Positions 8,611-18,375 are shown, counted from the stretch's first letter. The stretch is 54,677 nt of DNA from an uncultured Schlesneria sp. (GCA_903834925.1 CAILLA010000269.1:1-54677); one strand, 5' to 3'. The notes: generated from the letters alone by a model not told the origin. Made by a program: numbers and translations.

Positions 8611-11217
8611 CTATTCTTCAATTTGCATTTCGATTTCGGCTTCGACCTCTAATTGAAGTTGAAGCACGGCCGTTCGAAGTGGTTCGTAGATCGGAATTTC
8701 CTGTCCGACGATTTCGAAGGTCACGACCAAAGTGTACGTAGCGACGGAATCGGGATCTCGGCTCCACCCCTGATGGCCACGAACAGCGACACACAGATCG
8801 TCTGGCAATGCATTCGATTTGACGATTGCCCAATCCTTTTGAACGGTGCCAACACTGCGTTTGACTCCGGGCAGGCCCCATTGCGATTGCGAATGGACCG
8901 TCCAACCAAGCGAGCCTGCTCCCTCTTGCGTAACGCCATCTTCAGATTTCAATGCGCGTGTCAGGAAGGCTTCAAGCGACTCGCCTTTGCGGTTGCTCAT
9001 CCAATCGAGCCAGTTTGCAAGATAGCCCTTCGGTGACCGTCGTGTCCGACGGGGGGCCGCTACATACGAGAGTGTCACATCGAGCCGAATATCGTATTCG
9101 TCGCCGGGACGTCTAATGGCGTCTGGAATGGGAACCTGATAGATGTGGCAATCGCCAGCACCAATTGAGCGCCCCTTTCGAGTGATGAATGTCGTGCGGT
9201 GCTCCGTGTTCGTCGTCGCCCTGCCGATGTCGGGGATTCCGTATCCGAGCCTACGTAAAACGTGTGCTTGCTCCGCCTTTGATAGCGATTCCGCCCAATG
9301 AGGCCACTTTGCTGATTGCACAATCAACGCGCGATAAAGTAAACAAGATTCATCGGGCAAAAGAGATTGAAGTCGAGCTGCAATACGCGTGACCTTGGGA
9401 GCCGCAAACGATGTCCCAACTTCGTCTCTCTCGAACGGTGGTCCGCCGTGCATTGTTGAGCGAACAAGCTCAGGGTAGCAATCATGTCCAACCGTCGGTG
9501 TTGAAACGATCGGCGGATTGGTTCCGCTGACAAGGCAGTCCCCGCCATACTCAACGACATCCGGTTTGATACTGCCCCAGATACCGAGCCCCGCACGACT
9601 GAACGCGGAAGGATGACCATCCTCGAACGCGAGACTTCGCCAGCCTTCCTCTTCAAAAGCTCCATAAGCCACAGAGCCGACGGTCAATGCTTGCAAACTT
9701 TGCGACGGGTTAGCGACACGGCAATTATTCTCAGCAAGGTACGTCGGGTAGGGTCGTCCCGCCGCCAGATGCTCCTCAATCCCAGGAATTGGAGCACTCC
9801 CAGAAAACGGAAGGTTTCCTGCGCTTTGAATAATCAGGACATCATAGTCATTACAGAGTAAGTCGATTTCCGTCGCCCACGTGGACATGTGCTGCGTTCG
9901 GCAAGCGGCACGGGCATTGATCGAGTGGTTGAAAATGCGAGTCTTCCGTTCCCCCTCGTGGTAGTGCCTCACGACATCGCGCAGCACGGCGGGAGGAATC
10001 AACTGCTGAGGCATGCCGCAATTGTCATCGAGTACTCGGGCATTCTGGACCCACGTTTCTAGGTTTACAACGCCGGATTTTGGAACTTCTTCACCATGCA
10101 GAACCGCTCCGGCAACACGGGTTCCGTGTCCCCCTGGACGCACATAGTCCGCAATGTCTGTGGATGCTCTGCCTGGCAGGAAACAATGGGAGGTTTCTTT
10201 ATCGATTCCAGGTTCAACGAGGAAATGTTCTTCCTGGATGCCACTGTCGATGACGCATACTGTCACCGCGTTTTGTGGAGGTGAGTTGACTTGCAACGAG
10301 GCTTGAACGGCCTTCAGCTCACGAGCGAGTTGTTGAGGTGTCTCGATATCGTCTGGTTCGGCAACTTCGAAAACATAGGGATAACTCAACACCAGATCAC
10401 GCAGCCCTTTTCCTGAAATCTTAAGGCGCAGCGTGAAACTGTCAGGGAGTGTTAGGGCGTCGGCATCAACGTTGTCGACATTTTTAAGAATCGCCGCACC
10501 GTAATGTCCGATGATGTTTCGGACAACGCCAAGTCGGTGTTCCTTGATCTCATCCCATTTTTCGTAGGCTTCTAACCGCTGATTTGACCATTCATTTTCT
10601 TTGCGTGCCCATGTTTCGTCCTTCCAGCGCGGATTGCGCGATGGCTTGTTGGGAATCTCCCAATTCCCAATGCAAGTCACACTGACATCACAAACGTAGT
10701 TCGCGTCGTCGGCGATTGTCGGCCATTCGCTCAATAGTGAATCGGTCAGAATGAGGCTGAGCCGTTCTTCCTGTGTAAGGTCTTCGCGCAGCTCATGGAT
10801 TTTGGCGATATTGCTCGAACCAGTGATCGCCGCGAACTCGTTGATTTTTTGTTGAAAACCTGTGAGGTCGAGGTCTTCGGATGCAACAATTACGAAGCCA
10901 TCTTCTTGTTCGGAGACGATCTCAAAACTGAATTGCCGTCGCAAATCATCCAAATCTAGGGATGTGTCGATTTTCAGAATGAGTGGGATTCCCGCTTCGG
11001 TCTGCGGCAAACCGTTTTGGAGACGCGTTTGTTGTTTGGACCGCCAGTTCGTCGACACGCTCGTCGTGTTCGTGCTCAATGTGCCAGAATGTCCTGCACG
11101 ATTCCCTTTGTTTCCAGCAGTGGTTGAATTCTCTGGTATCGGGGCGGCTGGAAAACGAGCAGGGCCGTGTTCGCGCAGAACAAGCGGCAGGTGCTCAAAC
11201 TGGTGACTTGGTGGCAT
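8611..11217 (-). CDS. ietS: IetS-like subtilisin-family serine protease
   Basis: This 868-residue protein has a subtilase (S8) domain at ~315-640. The triad is visible: D (CVIDSG) near 324, H (GGHGTRVAG) near 364, and S (GTSFAAP) near 603, with the oxyanion Asn in SAGN. A ~310-residue N-terminal region with no signal peptide precedes it and a ~230-residue beta-rich tail follows. IetS was described as a plasmid-encoded protease toxin controlled by the AAA+ ATPase IetA, and ietAS loci were later shown to block phage. The ATG at 11217 lies 9 bp after ietA with TAGGA upstream, so the two are translationally close. The assignment rests on domain order and the ATPase partner. Confidence 0.85.
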   Translation of the reverse strand: MPPSHQFEHLPLVLREHGPARFPAAPIPENSTTAGNKGNRAGHSGTLSTNTTSVSTNWRSKQQTRLQNGLPQTEAGIPLILKIDTSLDLDDLRRQFSFEIVSEQEDGFVIVASEDLDLTGFQQKINEFAAITGSSNIAKIHELREDLTQEERLSLILTDSLLSEWPTIADDANYVCDVSVTCIGNWEIPNKPSRNPRWKDETWARKENEWSNQRLEAYEKWDEIKEHRLGVVRNIIGHYGAAILKNVDNVDADALTLPDSFTLRLKISGKGLRDLVLSYPYVFEVAEPDDIETPQQLARELKAVQASLQVNSPPQNAVTVCVIDSGIQEEHFLVEPGIDKETSHCFLPGRASTDIADYVRPGGHGTRVAGAVLHGEEVPKSGVVNLETWVQNARVLDDNCGMPQQLIPPAVLRDVVRHYHEGERKTRIFNHSINARAACRTQHMSTWATEIDLLCNDYDVLIIQSAGNLPFSGSAPIPGIEEHLAAGRPYPTYLAENNCRVANPSQSLQALTVGSVAYGAFEEEGWRSLAFEDGHPSAFSRAGLGIWGSIKPDVVEYGGDCLVSGTNPPIVSTPTVGHDCYPELVRSTMHGGPPFERDEVGTSFAAPKVTRIAARLQSLLPDESCLLYRALIVQSAKWPHWAESLSKAEQAHVLRRLGYGIPDIGRATTNTEHRTTFITRKGRSIGAGDCHIYQVPIPDAIRRPGDEYDIRLDVTLSYVAAPRRTRRSPKGYLANWLDWMSNRKGESLEAFLTRALKSEDGVTQEGAGSLGWTVHSQSQWGLPGVKRSVGTVQKDWAIVKSNALPDDLCVAVRGHQGWSRDPDSVATYTLVVTFEIVGQEIPIYEPLRTAVLQLQLEVEAEIEMQIEE

Positions 11218-11226
11218 CAATTAATC

Positions 11227-12228
11227 CTACATTGCGTCGCGGTCCGTGCGTTTCAACTCCGTGATTGCTTTGGTAAGGAGCTTCTCGGTTACGATTTTTT
11301 CGCCGACGAGGACCGCTGATTTTGCTGCATCTTGAGCCGCTTTGACCGTCATTGCTGCGGATGCTCCTTGAAGCTGGCCAACAATCTTCTGCCAGTCCAG
11401 ATCGTCAGCACACTTTACGGTTGAGAGCGTTGTTTTCAGGAGTTTGTCGAGTTCCCCTGGTCCTGGTGGGGGAACTTGGAAAACATCGTCAAATCTTCGG
11501 AATAACGCGCTGTCGAGAGATTCTTCGACATTCGTGGTGGCAACAAGAAGTCCAGGGGCGTCATATTCCTCCATCAATTGCAACAACGAATTCACGATTC
11601 GCGACGCCTCGCCGATATCTCGGCTATTCGTGCGAGAGCGAGCGATAAAGTCGCACTCGTCGAGCAAGAGTACGCACGGCCTTTCTTTAGCTGCTTCAAA
11701 CACAGTTCGTAGGTTCGTTGCCGACTCGCCGAAGTAGGACGAGAGAAGGGCGTCGAATCGAACCTTGAGCAGCGGCAAGCCAGTATTCCATGCCAGTCGC
11801 TTTGCTCCGAGCGATTTGCCGCAGCCAGGCGGACCGTAAAGTAGAATCGTTTTGCGATTTTTCAGTCCGTAGGCACCCAGTCGCTCACGAGCTGCGAATT
11901 CGCGTTCGATTCTAACGAATCGCTCCTCAATTTCCGGAGGCAACACCATGTGATGCTCCAGTGAGTCACGAGATTCTAACGTCGCGAGCTGTTCACCATG
12001 CCGACGACTGAGTGGTAGTTCGGAGAGCGAGCGTTCGGAATCGATGGTCCCTGCCGAGCCATTTTTCTTGGGGCGAGGTTTGCTGAGGATATTCTCTAGT
12101 TGACTCGCGAGTTTGTCGTGACCGCTCTTTCGCTCGTTTTCGACAACGCGACGCGCAAGCCGTTCCAAGTCGCTCTGCGACCCGTCGGCGATTGCTCGCA
12201 CCATGCGTTTGAGAATGTCTGCGTTCAT
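11227..12228 (-). CDS. ietA: IetA-like AAA+ ATPase
   Basis: This is a 333-residue AAA+ ATPase. A helical N-terminal ~95 residues precede Walker A GPPGCGKS at 132-139, Walker B LLLDECD at 187-193, and an arginine-finger region (DSALFRRFDDVF). In ietAS systems the ATPase restrains or activates the partner protease, acting as antitoxin or sensor. It lies 52 bp after a small HTH gene and 9 bp before ietS, so the three form one operon. The role here follows from family and context. Confidence 0.87.
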   Translation of the reverse strand: MNADILKRMVRAIADGSQSDLERLARRVVENERKSGHDKLASQLENILSKPRPKKNGSAGTIDSERSLSELPLSRRHGEQLATLESRDSLEHHMVLPPEIEERFVRIEREFAARERLGAYGLKNRKTILLYGPPGCGKSLGAKRLAWNTGLPLLKVRFDALLSSYFGESATNLRTVFEAAKERPCVLLLDECDFIARSRTNSRDIGEASRIVNSLLQLMEEYDAPGLLVATTNVEESLDSALFRRFDDVFQVPPPGPGELDKLLKTTLSTVKCADDLDWQKIVGQLQGASAAMTVKAAQDAAKSAVLVGEKIVTEKLLTKAITELKRTDRDAM

Positions 12229-12280
12229 GGCTTACCTGCTTGATTCTTGATTGCGGTGTCTTGCTCGATCTCAACCCGGC

Positions 12281-12556
12281 TCACTCCGGATTGGTTGCGG
12301 CGAATTCTGCCGAAGCTGACGCCAAAGCTTTACCTAATGCGGCGTTACGTTTCAGAACGTAACGCCATGTTCCGTTGGGGTTTTCGGCGATAATTTTGTG
12401 CCCACGCTCCCGCAGAGCTTCGACACAACGGGAAATCGTAGGGATCGAGACACCGATTTCATCGGCTAAACGAGACGCTGAGTAGTGTCCAATCCGAATT
12501 AGTCGGAGAACCGCTTCCAGCCTCTGTTCGAGAGCAAGTGATCGCTGGTAATACAT
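12281..12556 (-). CDS. Small HTH_11-type transcription regulator
   Basis: This 91-residue protein has an N-terminal winged helix-turn-helix (LEAVLRLIRIGHYSASRLADEI, then VSIPTISRCVEALRERGHKI), resembling BirA/DeoR-type HTH_11 domains, and a short Ala-rich tail. It is the first gene of the ietA-ietS operon. A candidate promoter and a perfect 19-bp palindrome lie directly upstream, so autoregulation of the toxic operon is plausible. Its target is inferred from position only. Confidence 0.78.
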   Translation of the reverse strand: MYYQRSLALEQRLEAVLRLIRIGHYSASRLADEIGVSIPTISRCVEALRERGHKIIAENPNGTWRYVLKRNAALGKALASASAEFAATNPE

Positions 12557-12586
12557 GGATTCTATTCCTTTCGACGCGCACTCAGA

Positions 12587-12615
12587 AGTTTATCGAATTG
12601 TGATAGACAAGTCAA
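12587..12615 (-). promoter_or_regulatory. ietA: Candidate promoter of the HTH-ietA-ietS operon
   Basis: On the minus strand, TTGACT (-35) and TAAACT (-10) are separated by exactly 17 bp, ending about 30 bp before the HTH gene's ATG. Five of six and four of six bases match the sigma-70 consensus. Confidence 0.5.
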
Positions 12616-12633
12616 TCCGATGTATTTTCTTAA

Positions 12634-12652
12634 GTCATTTCATTGAAATGAC
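12634..12652. promoter_or_regulatory. Perfect 19-bp palindrome, candidate operator
   Basis: GTCATTTCA-T-TGAAATGAC is a perfect inverted repeat located about 20 bp upstream of the -35 box. The dyad suits a dimeric repressor or activator, most simply the HTH protein encoded next to it. Confidence 0.5.
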
Positions 12653-13347
12653 CTACGACAACAGAATAGATGCAGAGCTTCGCTAAATTGCAGAACGGAC
12701 TCGGCATATTGACGCATGACTTCGTGAAGCGACAGACTGCGGCATATCGCAGAATGGCGTCTGAGCCGAATCCGGGTTACTCGCCCTTTGAAGTGAAACA
12801 TCCGTCGCCAGATGACGAGACGTGAAGAGATTGACCACATCCAATTGATCCAGTCGTTTTCATCGGTTCATCTGCTTCACAAACGTGCTTGGCAGCACAT
12901 GGTCGGTTTGCATATTGGACTGGACGATATCGACTCGGAGATCGTAGTCACCCGCCGGACTCCGAATCTCTACTGGACGCGACGCTTCCGGATGGGGCAG
13001 TCAACCCGAGTTGATCGTGCGTTCCTCGTGGCCATTTCGAGTGAAAGAGCACCGGTCATTTGTCGAAGCGAATCCGACTGCGGGCAAAAAACGCCTTCGT
13101 GAACCTCCGTTGCATTTCGGAGAACGAATGCAACGGATAAAATCCGCGCCCATCGAATTCAACTTGACACCGAGTAGGTCCGGGTCAGAACGAAATTCGT
13201 GCGGCATTTGCGGTAGTTGGAGTTTTTCCTTGATTCAATCGCGAAGCTCCGCTTTCTCTAGCAAGTAGACTTTGAAGCTGAGTTCAACGGAGACAACCAT
13301 GCCCGGCCAATCGAAGGTCAGAAATCAACGACGAAGGATGGAATACC
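12653..13347. other. Long non-coding gap between ietAS and the next gene
   Basis: No convincing gene is seen; open frames here are short, lack ribosome binding sites and show no domain. One 10-bp inverted repeat (CCGTTGCATT at 13107-13116, AATGCAACGG at 13127-13136) lies about 210 bp upstream of the gene at 13348. The gap could hold remains of a decayed gene, but nothing is recognisable. Confidence 0.4.
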
Positions 13348-14163
13348 GTGAACCATAATTTTCCCAACAATCAAGTGATGTTGATCGATGCGTTCGTTCA
13401 GACGGTCGTCAAGATTGCTCCTGAACTGCTCAGCACATTAAAGGAGGTCATCTCCTCAAATCGCGATATTGAGTCACGGTTGCTCGCTCTAGATATGAAG
13501 CTTGATCAACTCATAGTGCGTGAAATCAACGGTGCTCTACAATTGATCGACAGTATCGCCACAGTGGCGAGCGCGAATATGAAGGAACGACATCTTTTGG
13601 AAGCCGAGTCCAATCTACTGAAGAACATCGGCCTTGACCCTGCGCTTTCAACAGCCGGACTACCGAATGCGATTTGGATTGGCCGTGCATTTTTCGGACT
13701 TTCGAACATCGCCTTGTTGCGTTCTGAAAACAAGGACGCGAGCCGATTTATGCTGAAATTATTTGCTATCTCGCCAAGAGACGCCCGTCGGAATTTGGCC
13801 AAGGGAATTTTCTCTCGTTTGATTGAACCCAACTGTAAAGACGTAGCCGCCGAGTACGAACGCAAGAAGAAACTTCTTCCTCAATACGAATCTCAAGCCA
13901 ATAAACTCCGTTCTCAGATGTTCTGGAAGCGCGGTATGGGTGGGCTGGGCGTGGCAGCGGTCTTATTCCTCCCTCAAACTAATTATGCAGCAATCGGAGG
14001 AACATTCTCGGCGTACAAAAGAGAGATTGCTCAGATTCAGGCGAAACTGGCCGCCGTTCCGACTGCCGAGAGCATGCAATTGGAGATGGAGACGGCTTTG
14101 GACGGGGTTTGCAGTGCATTCGCTAATCGATTATTAACCGAATCCGGCCAATCCCTGTTTTGA
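13348..14163 (+). CDS. Hypothetical helical protein with one hydrophobic segment
   Basis: This 271-residue protein was not recognised. It is mostly helical, with a region at ~28-60 (RDIESRLLALDMKLDQLIV) that looks coiled-coil and a short hydrophobic stretch at ~195-210 (MGGLGVAAVLFLP) flanked by charged helices. It may touch the membrane. The GTG start follows AAGGATGGA. It stands alone on the plus strand between two minus-strand blocks, in the accessory part of the element, where an additional defence or stress gene would be typical; that is a guess from location. Confidence 0.6.
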   Translation: MNHNFPNNQVMLIDAFVQTVVKIAPELLSTLKEVISSNRDIESRLLALDMKLDQLIVREINGALQLIDSIATVASANMKERHLLEAESNLLKNIGLDPALSTAGLPNAIWIGRAFFGLSNIALLRSENKDASRFMLKLFAISPRDARRNLAKGIFSRLIEPNCKDVAAEYERKKKLLPQYESQANKLRSQMFWKRGMGGLGVAAVLFLPQTNYAAIGGTFSAYKREIAQIQAKLAAVPTAESMQLEMETALDGVCSAFANRLLTESGQSLF

Positions 14164-14249
14164 CGCGAGCGCAGCGATCCCCAGAATCAGAAGCGTAGCA
14201 ATTCAATCACAATCGTTATTCGCCTCGCCATCTTTGCGGATGATTGGTT

Positions 14250-14440
14250 TAGAGACACAGCGGACTGACGTCGCGGTGGTGGGGCGACAATGGCGGCCCG
14301 CACGAAGGTAGGAGTATCGGGGACGCGACCGGTCAGAGATTGTTTTTGCAGGCAAGACTGACAGTGAATTTTCTTGGACTTGAAATATTGTGTGCCATCA
14401 AGCGACAGCAAATAGCAGTTGTTCCAGTACATGTAAGCCG
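14250..14440 (-). pseudogene. Decayed transposase fragment (ISNCY-like)
   Basis: On the minus strand the frame reads YLLSLDGTQYFKSKKIHC, then QSCLQKQ and TFVRAAIVAPP. The segment 'LDGT-YF-S-KIHC--C' followed by 'AAIVAP' resembles the N-terminal half of an ISNCY-type DDE transposase. No full domain, inverted repeats or partner segments are seen, so it is a remnant. The family match is from memory of the motif and should be searched. Confidence 0.4.
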
Positions 14441-14527
14441 TAGATTCGTGACCGAATGTCAAGCAGAAATATGGAGGGGACGCGACGAGGGGAGTCGTAA
14501 CGGACTTCTCAGATACGGACGTTGCGA

Positions 14528-15049
14528 TTATTGATTCTTCACAAACGCGGGGGCCTTTTTGATGACCCATTCCTTGAGGGCGGCGGGTGAGTCGAACTCC
14601 GCGACCTCGATACTGTCAATGGTTGGTCCTGTTTCCCCCACTCGCTTGATGTCCTCGTCGGTCATCTCACGGAGCCAGAGCACCCGATGCCGTTGCAGTC
14701 CGCCCCGAATGAGGTCGATCGCGCCTTCCTTCAATCGCTGGCCGAGGTTACTTCCACGGATGAGAACTAGATATACGAGGTCACCAGAGAATTTCAGCAA
14801 AAGCCCCTCCGAAGGATTGTGTTTCCATGATCCCATTATGGAGTAGGGGAAAAAAACGCTGTTACCATCCCTGAAGCGGAACTCGACTGCATTGGCCTGC
14901 TCGCGAATGCCACGCAGATATCCGAACGCGACACACGATGCTTCTGCTTCCTCACCGTCAGATTCCGGATTGAGAGAGTATGCCGCAGGCACATCGCGAT
15001 GAAGAATCCCCTGCAATCGTTCTTGAAATTTCGGCTTATCATCGGCCAT
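14528..15049 (-). CDS. Hypothetical protein coupled to the relaxase
   Basis: This 173-residue soluble protein has mixed alpha/beta character (VEFRFRDGNSVFFPYS, LLLKFSGDLVYLVLIRG) and no recognised domain. Its ATG at 15049 overlaps the relaxase stop by 11 bp and has AGGGAGAT upstream, so it is translated with the relaxase. A conjugation accessory role is likely from this coupling alone. An upstream extension to 15133 is open but runs inside the relaxase gene. Confidence 0.72.
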   Translation of the reverse strand: MADDKPKFQERLQGILHRDVPAAYSLNPESDGEEAEASCVAFGYLRGIREQANAVEFRFRDGNSVFFPYSIMGSWKHNPSEGLLLKFSGDLVYLVLIRGSNLGQRLKEGAIDLIRGGLQRHRVLWLREMTDEDIKRVGETGPTIDSIEVAEFDSPAALKEWVIKKAPAFVKNQ

Positions 15050-17735
15050 TCTCAATCTCCCTTTGCGTCGATATTTCTCTGGTGACGACCATCTGCTGTG
15101 TATCGTTCCGTCCCCCAAATCCGCCCAGTCCACGGACGAAAGCCAATTTATTCACGAACCGATCCCGCAAGGTTGGCTCCTGTGGTGTCACTTGAGACAA
15201 CTCCGTGGCCGACAGGGGATCATCCGGTCTACTCACGGCCTTGAGCATTGCGTTCCTGTCATCCGTGAAAATCAGAGCTTGTTCCCTCCCGCGTGTCACG
15301 GCGACATAGGCTGTCCGTTCATAAGTCGCAGGGAAGGATTCACTCGATACGCCGACGAACACCTTGTCCACCGTGACACCCTGGCTGGCGTGACTCGTGA
15401 CGACATACCCATGTGTTAAATGGCCGAAGTCCCGATCAATGACCCAGCCATGATCGACGACGATGTCACCTCGCTTAGTGAACCCTTCGACCGTCAGTAG
15501 GGAGCTATTGTTGAAAACGTGCGAGCCGTCTTTTGATTTGCCCTTCGCGGTAATGCGCACGCGGTCTCCAACCGCCAGAGCGAGTTGTGTGGGCCGATAC
15601 ACTTCAAACCGATTGGCAAGTTCCGATGGTGCTTTGTTCGCTTCGTCCAGAATCAGCCGCGATCCCTTCTTGTACCCCGGTGCGTTTTGGTGAAATTGCA
15701 ACAGGTCGCCCAGTTGATATTCGGTCGCGTCTGTTTTCTGCGCGTCCGTCAGGTGAGTTGCAATCCATCCATTGAAGGTTTGTTCCTTGCCCAACTTGCC
15801 CTGAGTTTTCAATTCCTGACGAATCGCGTCCGTGATTCGATGCCCTTCGGCGTGGGTCATCGAAACGACGAGTGCCGACTTCGACTCGCCGTTTCCCTTC
15901 TTTTCGGATACTGCTGACAGATAGGCGTCGGCCAGTTGCTTGTCACGGTTAGCGTCATCAACCTGCTTGATCCAGCCGAGTTTGTCGAGTTCCTTGAAAC
16001 CATCCTCTGTTCGCCCTTCGCTCAGTGCCTTCGCGACTTCCTTGTAATTGCCCTGTTGACGAAGTATTTCCGTCACTTCAACGACCGGCAGACCTGCCGT
16101 CTGTTCCAATAACTTGAGTGGTTCACCAGCAGTCACACTTCGATTCTGTTTTCGGTCGCCGACGAGCAGCACCCGTGCTCCAATATCTTCTGCGACATCG
16201 AAGACGCGAAGCATATCTCTGGTGCCAAGTTGACTGGCCTCATCCACGAGTAGGACGCCACCTCGGGCGGATTCCTGCATTTCCTTGTCTTTCAGGAATC
16301 TGGCGACAGTATCGGCGTTGGAAAAGCCCGCTTCACTTCGAAGCACTCCCCGGCTGGCATCGGCGGACTGGGCCAAGGCGACCACCGGTCGACCCGTTTC
16401 GGCCAATGCTTCGCCGATTTCCTGTTCGAGGGTCGTTTTTCCCGTTCCAGCAACACCCCGGATAATCATCACTCGATCACGGGAACCGAGGACATGCTGG
16501 ACGGCCGCTTTCTGACCATCATTGAACCAATCACGGGAACATGGCCGATCAGGATCTCCCAATGGTCGGAATCGACCCCGTCCTTGACGTGCGAAGTCGA
16601 CCATGCGAGTTTCCAGGGCCAGCATCTCCTTGGTCGTTGCCAGATTTCGACCACCAACTTCACTTCTGATGAGCGGTCGTTCTTTCACCTCTCGCTTCAC
16701 ATCTTCGACGGTCACTGCACCCAGTCCTCGCTTGAGCGCTTCGGTGACAATTTTACGTTCAGGTACGACTGCGTCACGCACGTAACAGTGCTCGATCGCA
16801 CGATCGACCGCAACTCTTTCATCGCGTTCAGGCCGAGCGTACTTCGTTGCTTGACAATACGTCCCTTCGAGGGCGTGACGTTCCTGCACCGTCATTCGAT
16901 CTTCCCAGACATGACGAAGTTCTTTCCAACTCATCTTATTATTCTTTCGTTCACGAGTTTCCGCCCCCAACTCAGCCTTCCGATCTGGATCAGAGATTCC
17001 CTTTTCCTTGGCCACCTTCTCGATCAAGGAAGTCCGCCGTGAAAACCGCTTCAGCACATCGGCAGGTATTCCAGCAATCTCAAAATCGTCCCGTTTGCGT
17101 TCAACTCCGTAGCCTATGTCCTGAAGTTTGTTGGCCAATCTCACCCGAAACGCCGCTTGGAAATACGGAGCATCCCGCTTAAGTTCCCGGAACTGGCCCG
17201 CTTTCCATCGCTGTTCGTCTTCGTCAAAGGTCGTGTTGAAAACGAAGCAATGTGCGTGCAACTGCGGATCGGGAATGCCATCCACTGGTCGAGACGTAGT
17301 GTGAATAAACTCGGCCCAGACCATATTGCCCGTATTTCGATTTTCATCCTGTCCTCCCATTCGGACTCGGGTTTTCATCTCTGCCTCCATCTCACACATC
17401 GTTTCATCAACTGAACTGCGGAACGCATCCATGAGGCCCTGGTCATCGCTCATCGCATAAAGCAGAGAAACTGACTTCGGCACCGAGAATGTGAAGTCAT
17501 ACCCGACTGTCCGTTCGGCGCGCGTCCGCACCGTGAGCGATTCACCATCCGTGGGGTCGATATTGTCACAGAGCATCTCAAATGACGATTTATCGACCGA
17601 GCCTTCCAGGCCAAGACGAGTTGCAGCAATGCCACCCCAGGCCCCAATCAGTTCCTGCCCTTCGCTGTAATAGTCCGCCGTGGCGTAGTAACGCTTGGCT
17701 TCCTTGGCACTGTTTTGTTGCGTGATGCGAATCAT
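15039..17735 (-). CDS. trwC: MOBF relaxase-helicase (TrwC/TraI family)
   Basis: The 898-residue protein nicks one strand at oriT, stays bound to its 5' end and unwinds the DNA for transfer. The relaxase domain (1-~310) has tyrosine pairs Y16/Y17 and Y22/Y23 and the HUH histidines H145, H160 and H162 (DPQLHAH). A RecD-like helicase follows with Walker A GVAGTGKT at 427-434, Walker B LLVDEAS near 498, and a UvrD-like C-terminal part (HGYVVTSHASQG, YVAVTRGREQ). It is shorter than F TraI and close in size to TrwC. The upstream 640-bp non-coding region is the natural place for oriT. Confidence 0.93.
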   Translation of the reverse strand: MIRITQQNSAKEAKRYYATADYYSEGQELIGAWGGIAATRLGLEGSVDKSSFEMLCDNIDPTDGESLTVRTRAERTVGYDFTFSVPKSVSLLYAMSDDQGLMDAFRSSVDETMCEMEAEMKTRVRMGGQDENRNTGNMVWAEFIHTTSRPVDGIPDPQLHAHCFVFNTTFDEDEQRWKAGQFRELKRDAPYFQAAFRVRLANKLQDIGYGVERKRDDFEIAGIPADVLKRFSRRTSLIEKVAKEKGISDPDRKAELGAETRERKNNKMSWKELRHVWEDRMTVQERHALEGTYCQATKYARPERDERVAVDRAIEHCYVRDAVVPERKIVTEALKRGLGAVTVEDVKREVKERPLIRSEVGGRNLATTKEMLALETRMVDFARQGRGRFRPLGDPDRPCSRDWFNDGQKAAVQHVLGSRDRVMIIRGVAGTGKTTLEQEIGEALAETGRPVVALAQSADASRGVLRSEAGFSNADTVARFLKDKEMQESARGGVLLVDEASQLGTRDMLRVFDVAEDIGARVLLVGDRKQNRSVTAGEPLKLLEQTAGLPVVEVTEILRQQGNYKEVAKALSEGRTEDGFKELDKLGWIKQVDDANRDKQLADAYLSAVSEKKGNGESKSALVVSMTHAEGHRITDAIRQELKTQGKLGKEQTFNGWIATHLTDAQKTDATEYQLGDLLQFHQNAPGYKKGSRLILDEANKAPSELANRFEVYRPTQLALAVGDRVRITAKGKSKDGSHVFNNSSLLTVEGFTKRGDIVVDHGWVIDRDFGHLTHGYVVTSHASQGVTVDKVFVGVSSESFPATYERTAYVAVTRGREQALIFTDDRNAMLKAVSRPDDPLSATELSQVTPQEPTLRDRFVNKLAFVRGLGGFGGRNDTQQMVVTREISTQREIENGR

Positions 17736-18375
17736 GCCTCATTTTAGGCTATCACGAGATAGTTAATGACTGGTTAACAAGCCGTGTCAATCACGTCATC
17801 TTCGTTAATTCGAACGCTCGGTCGGATTCCCAATGCGAGCGAGGCGCGTCCACGATGTCACGTCAATCGTTGTCACTCGGCGAGGTCCACTCAATTTCAA
17901 ATGGCGGATTCTGTTAACCATTTGGTGGACACTTGGGTTGCCCCTTGCCAAAGATTGTCCATTGTTTTTCTGAGTTGATGAATCGGCCACGTCCGGCGGC
18001 ACCCGGCTGCATTTCGGCCCACAGTCTTTCGTTGGCATGCAACGACTCTTAACGACCCTTTCAGCCCAAACCAACCGACGGAACAACGCTGGACAGGAGC
18101 TTTCATCGACGACCGATTCGTCATGCTGTCAGGTACGGCAATCTCCCTCGAACGTTGAGTCCAACCACGAACGCGGCCTTCTTCATGCCACGCTTAAAGC
18201 CGCCGCCGGGCCGTTCAAGCAGAAAATTGGTTCCCCCTGAAGGTCTCCCCCAATTTTCCGCTTGACCGGTTGGCGAAGTGCCAGGCTGAAGCCCCCGGAC
18301 TGAGGCGGCTTTGTTAGCGGTGTCATCAGGCCGCGATGGTCGCGGTCGGAAACTCAAAAAGAAGGAGATCAATCC
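17736..18375. other. Non-coding region upstream of the relaxase, candidate oriT
   Basis: There is no credible gene over 640 bp. It lies between the divergently transcribed relaxase and the small plasmid genes, where MOBF systems usually place oriT. It contains TTAA repeats (GTTAATGACTGGTTAAC near 17762) and a 15-bp inverted repeat (18216-18230 and 18250-18264, one mismatch, 19-nt spacer). The nick site itself is not recognised. Confidence 0.45.
18216..18264. repeat. 15-bp inverted repeat in the candidate oriT region
   Basis: CAAGCAGAAAATTGG at 18216-18230 pairs with CCAATTTTCCGCTTG at 18250-18264, one mismatch. It could be a relaxosome binding site or a structural element. Confidence 0.5.

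Noticed and set aside
12812..13102. Open frame of 96 codons in the gap after ietAS
   Set aside because: No ribosome binding site, biased composition, and a competing frame on the other strand; no family seen.
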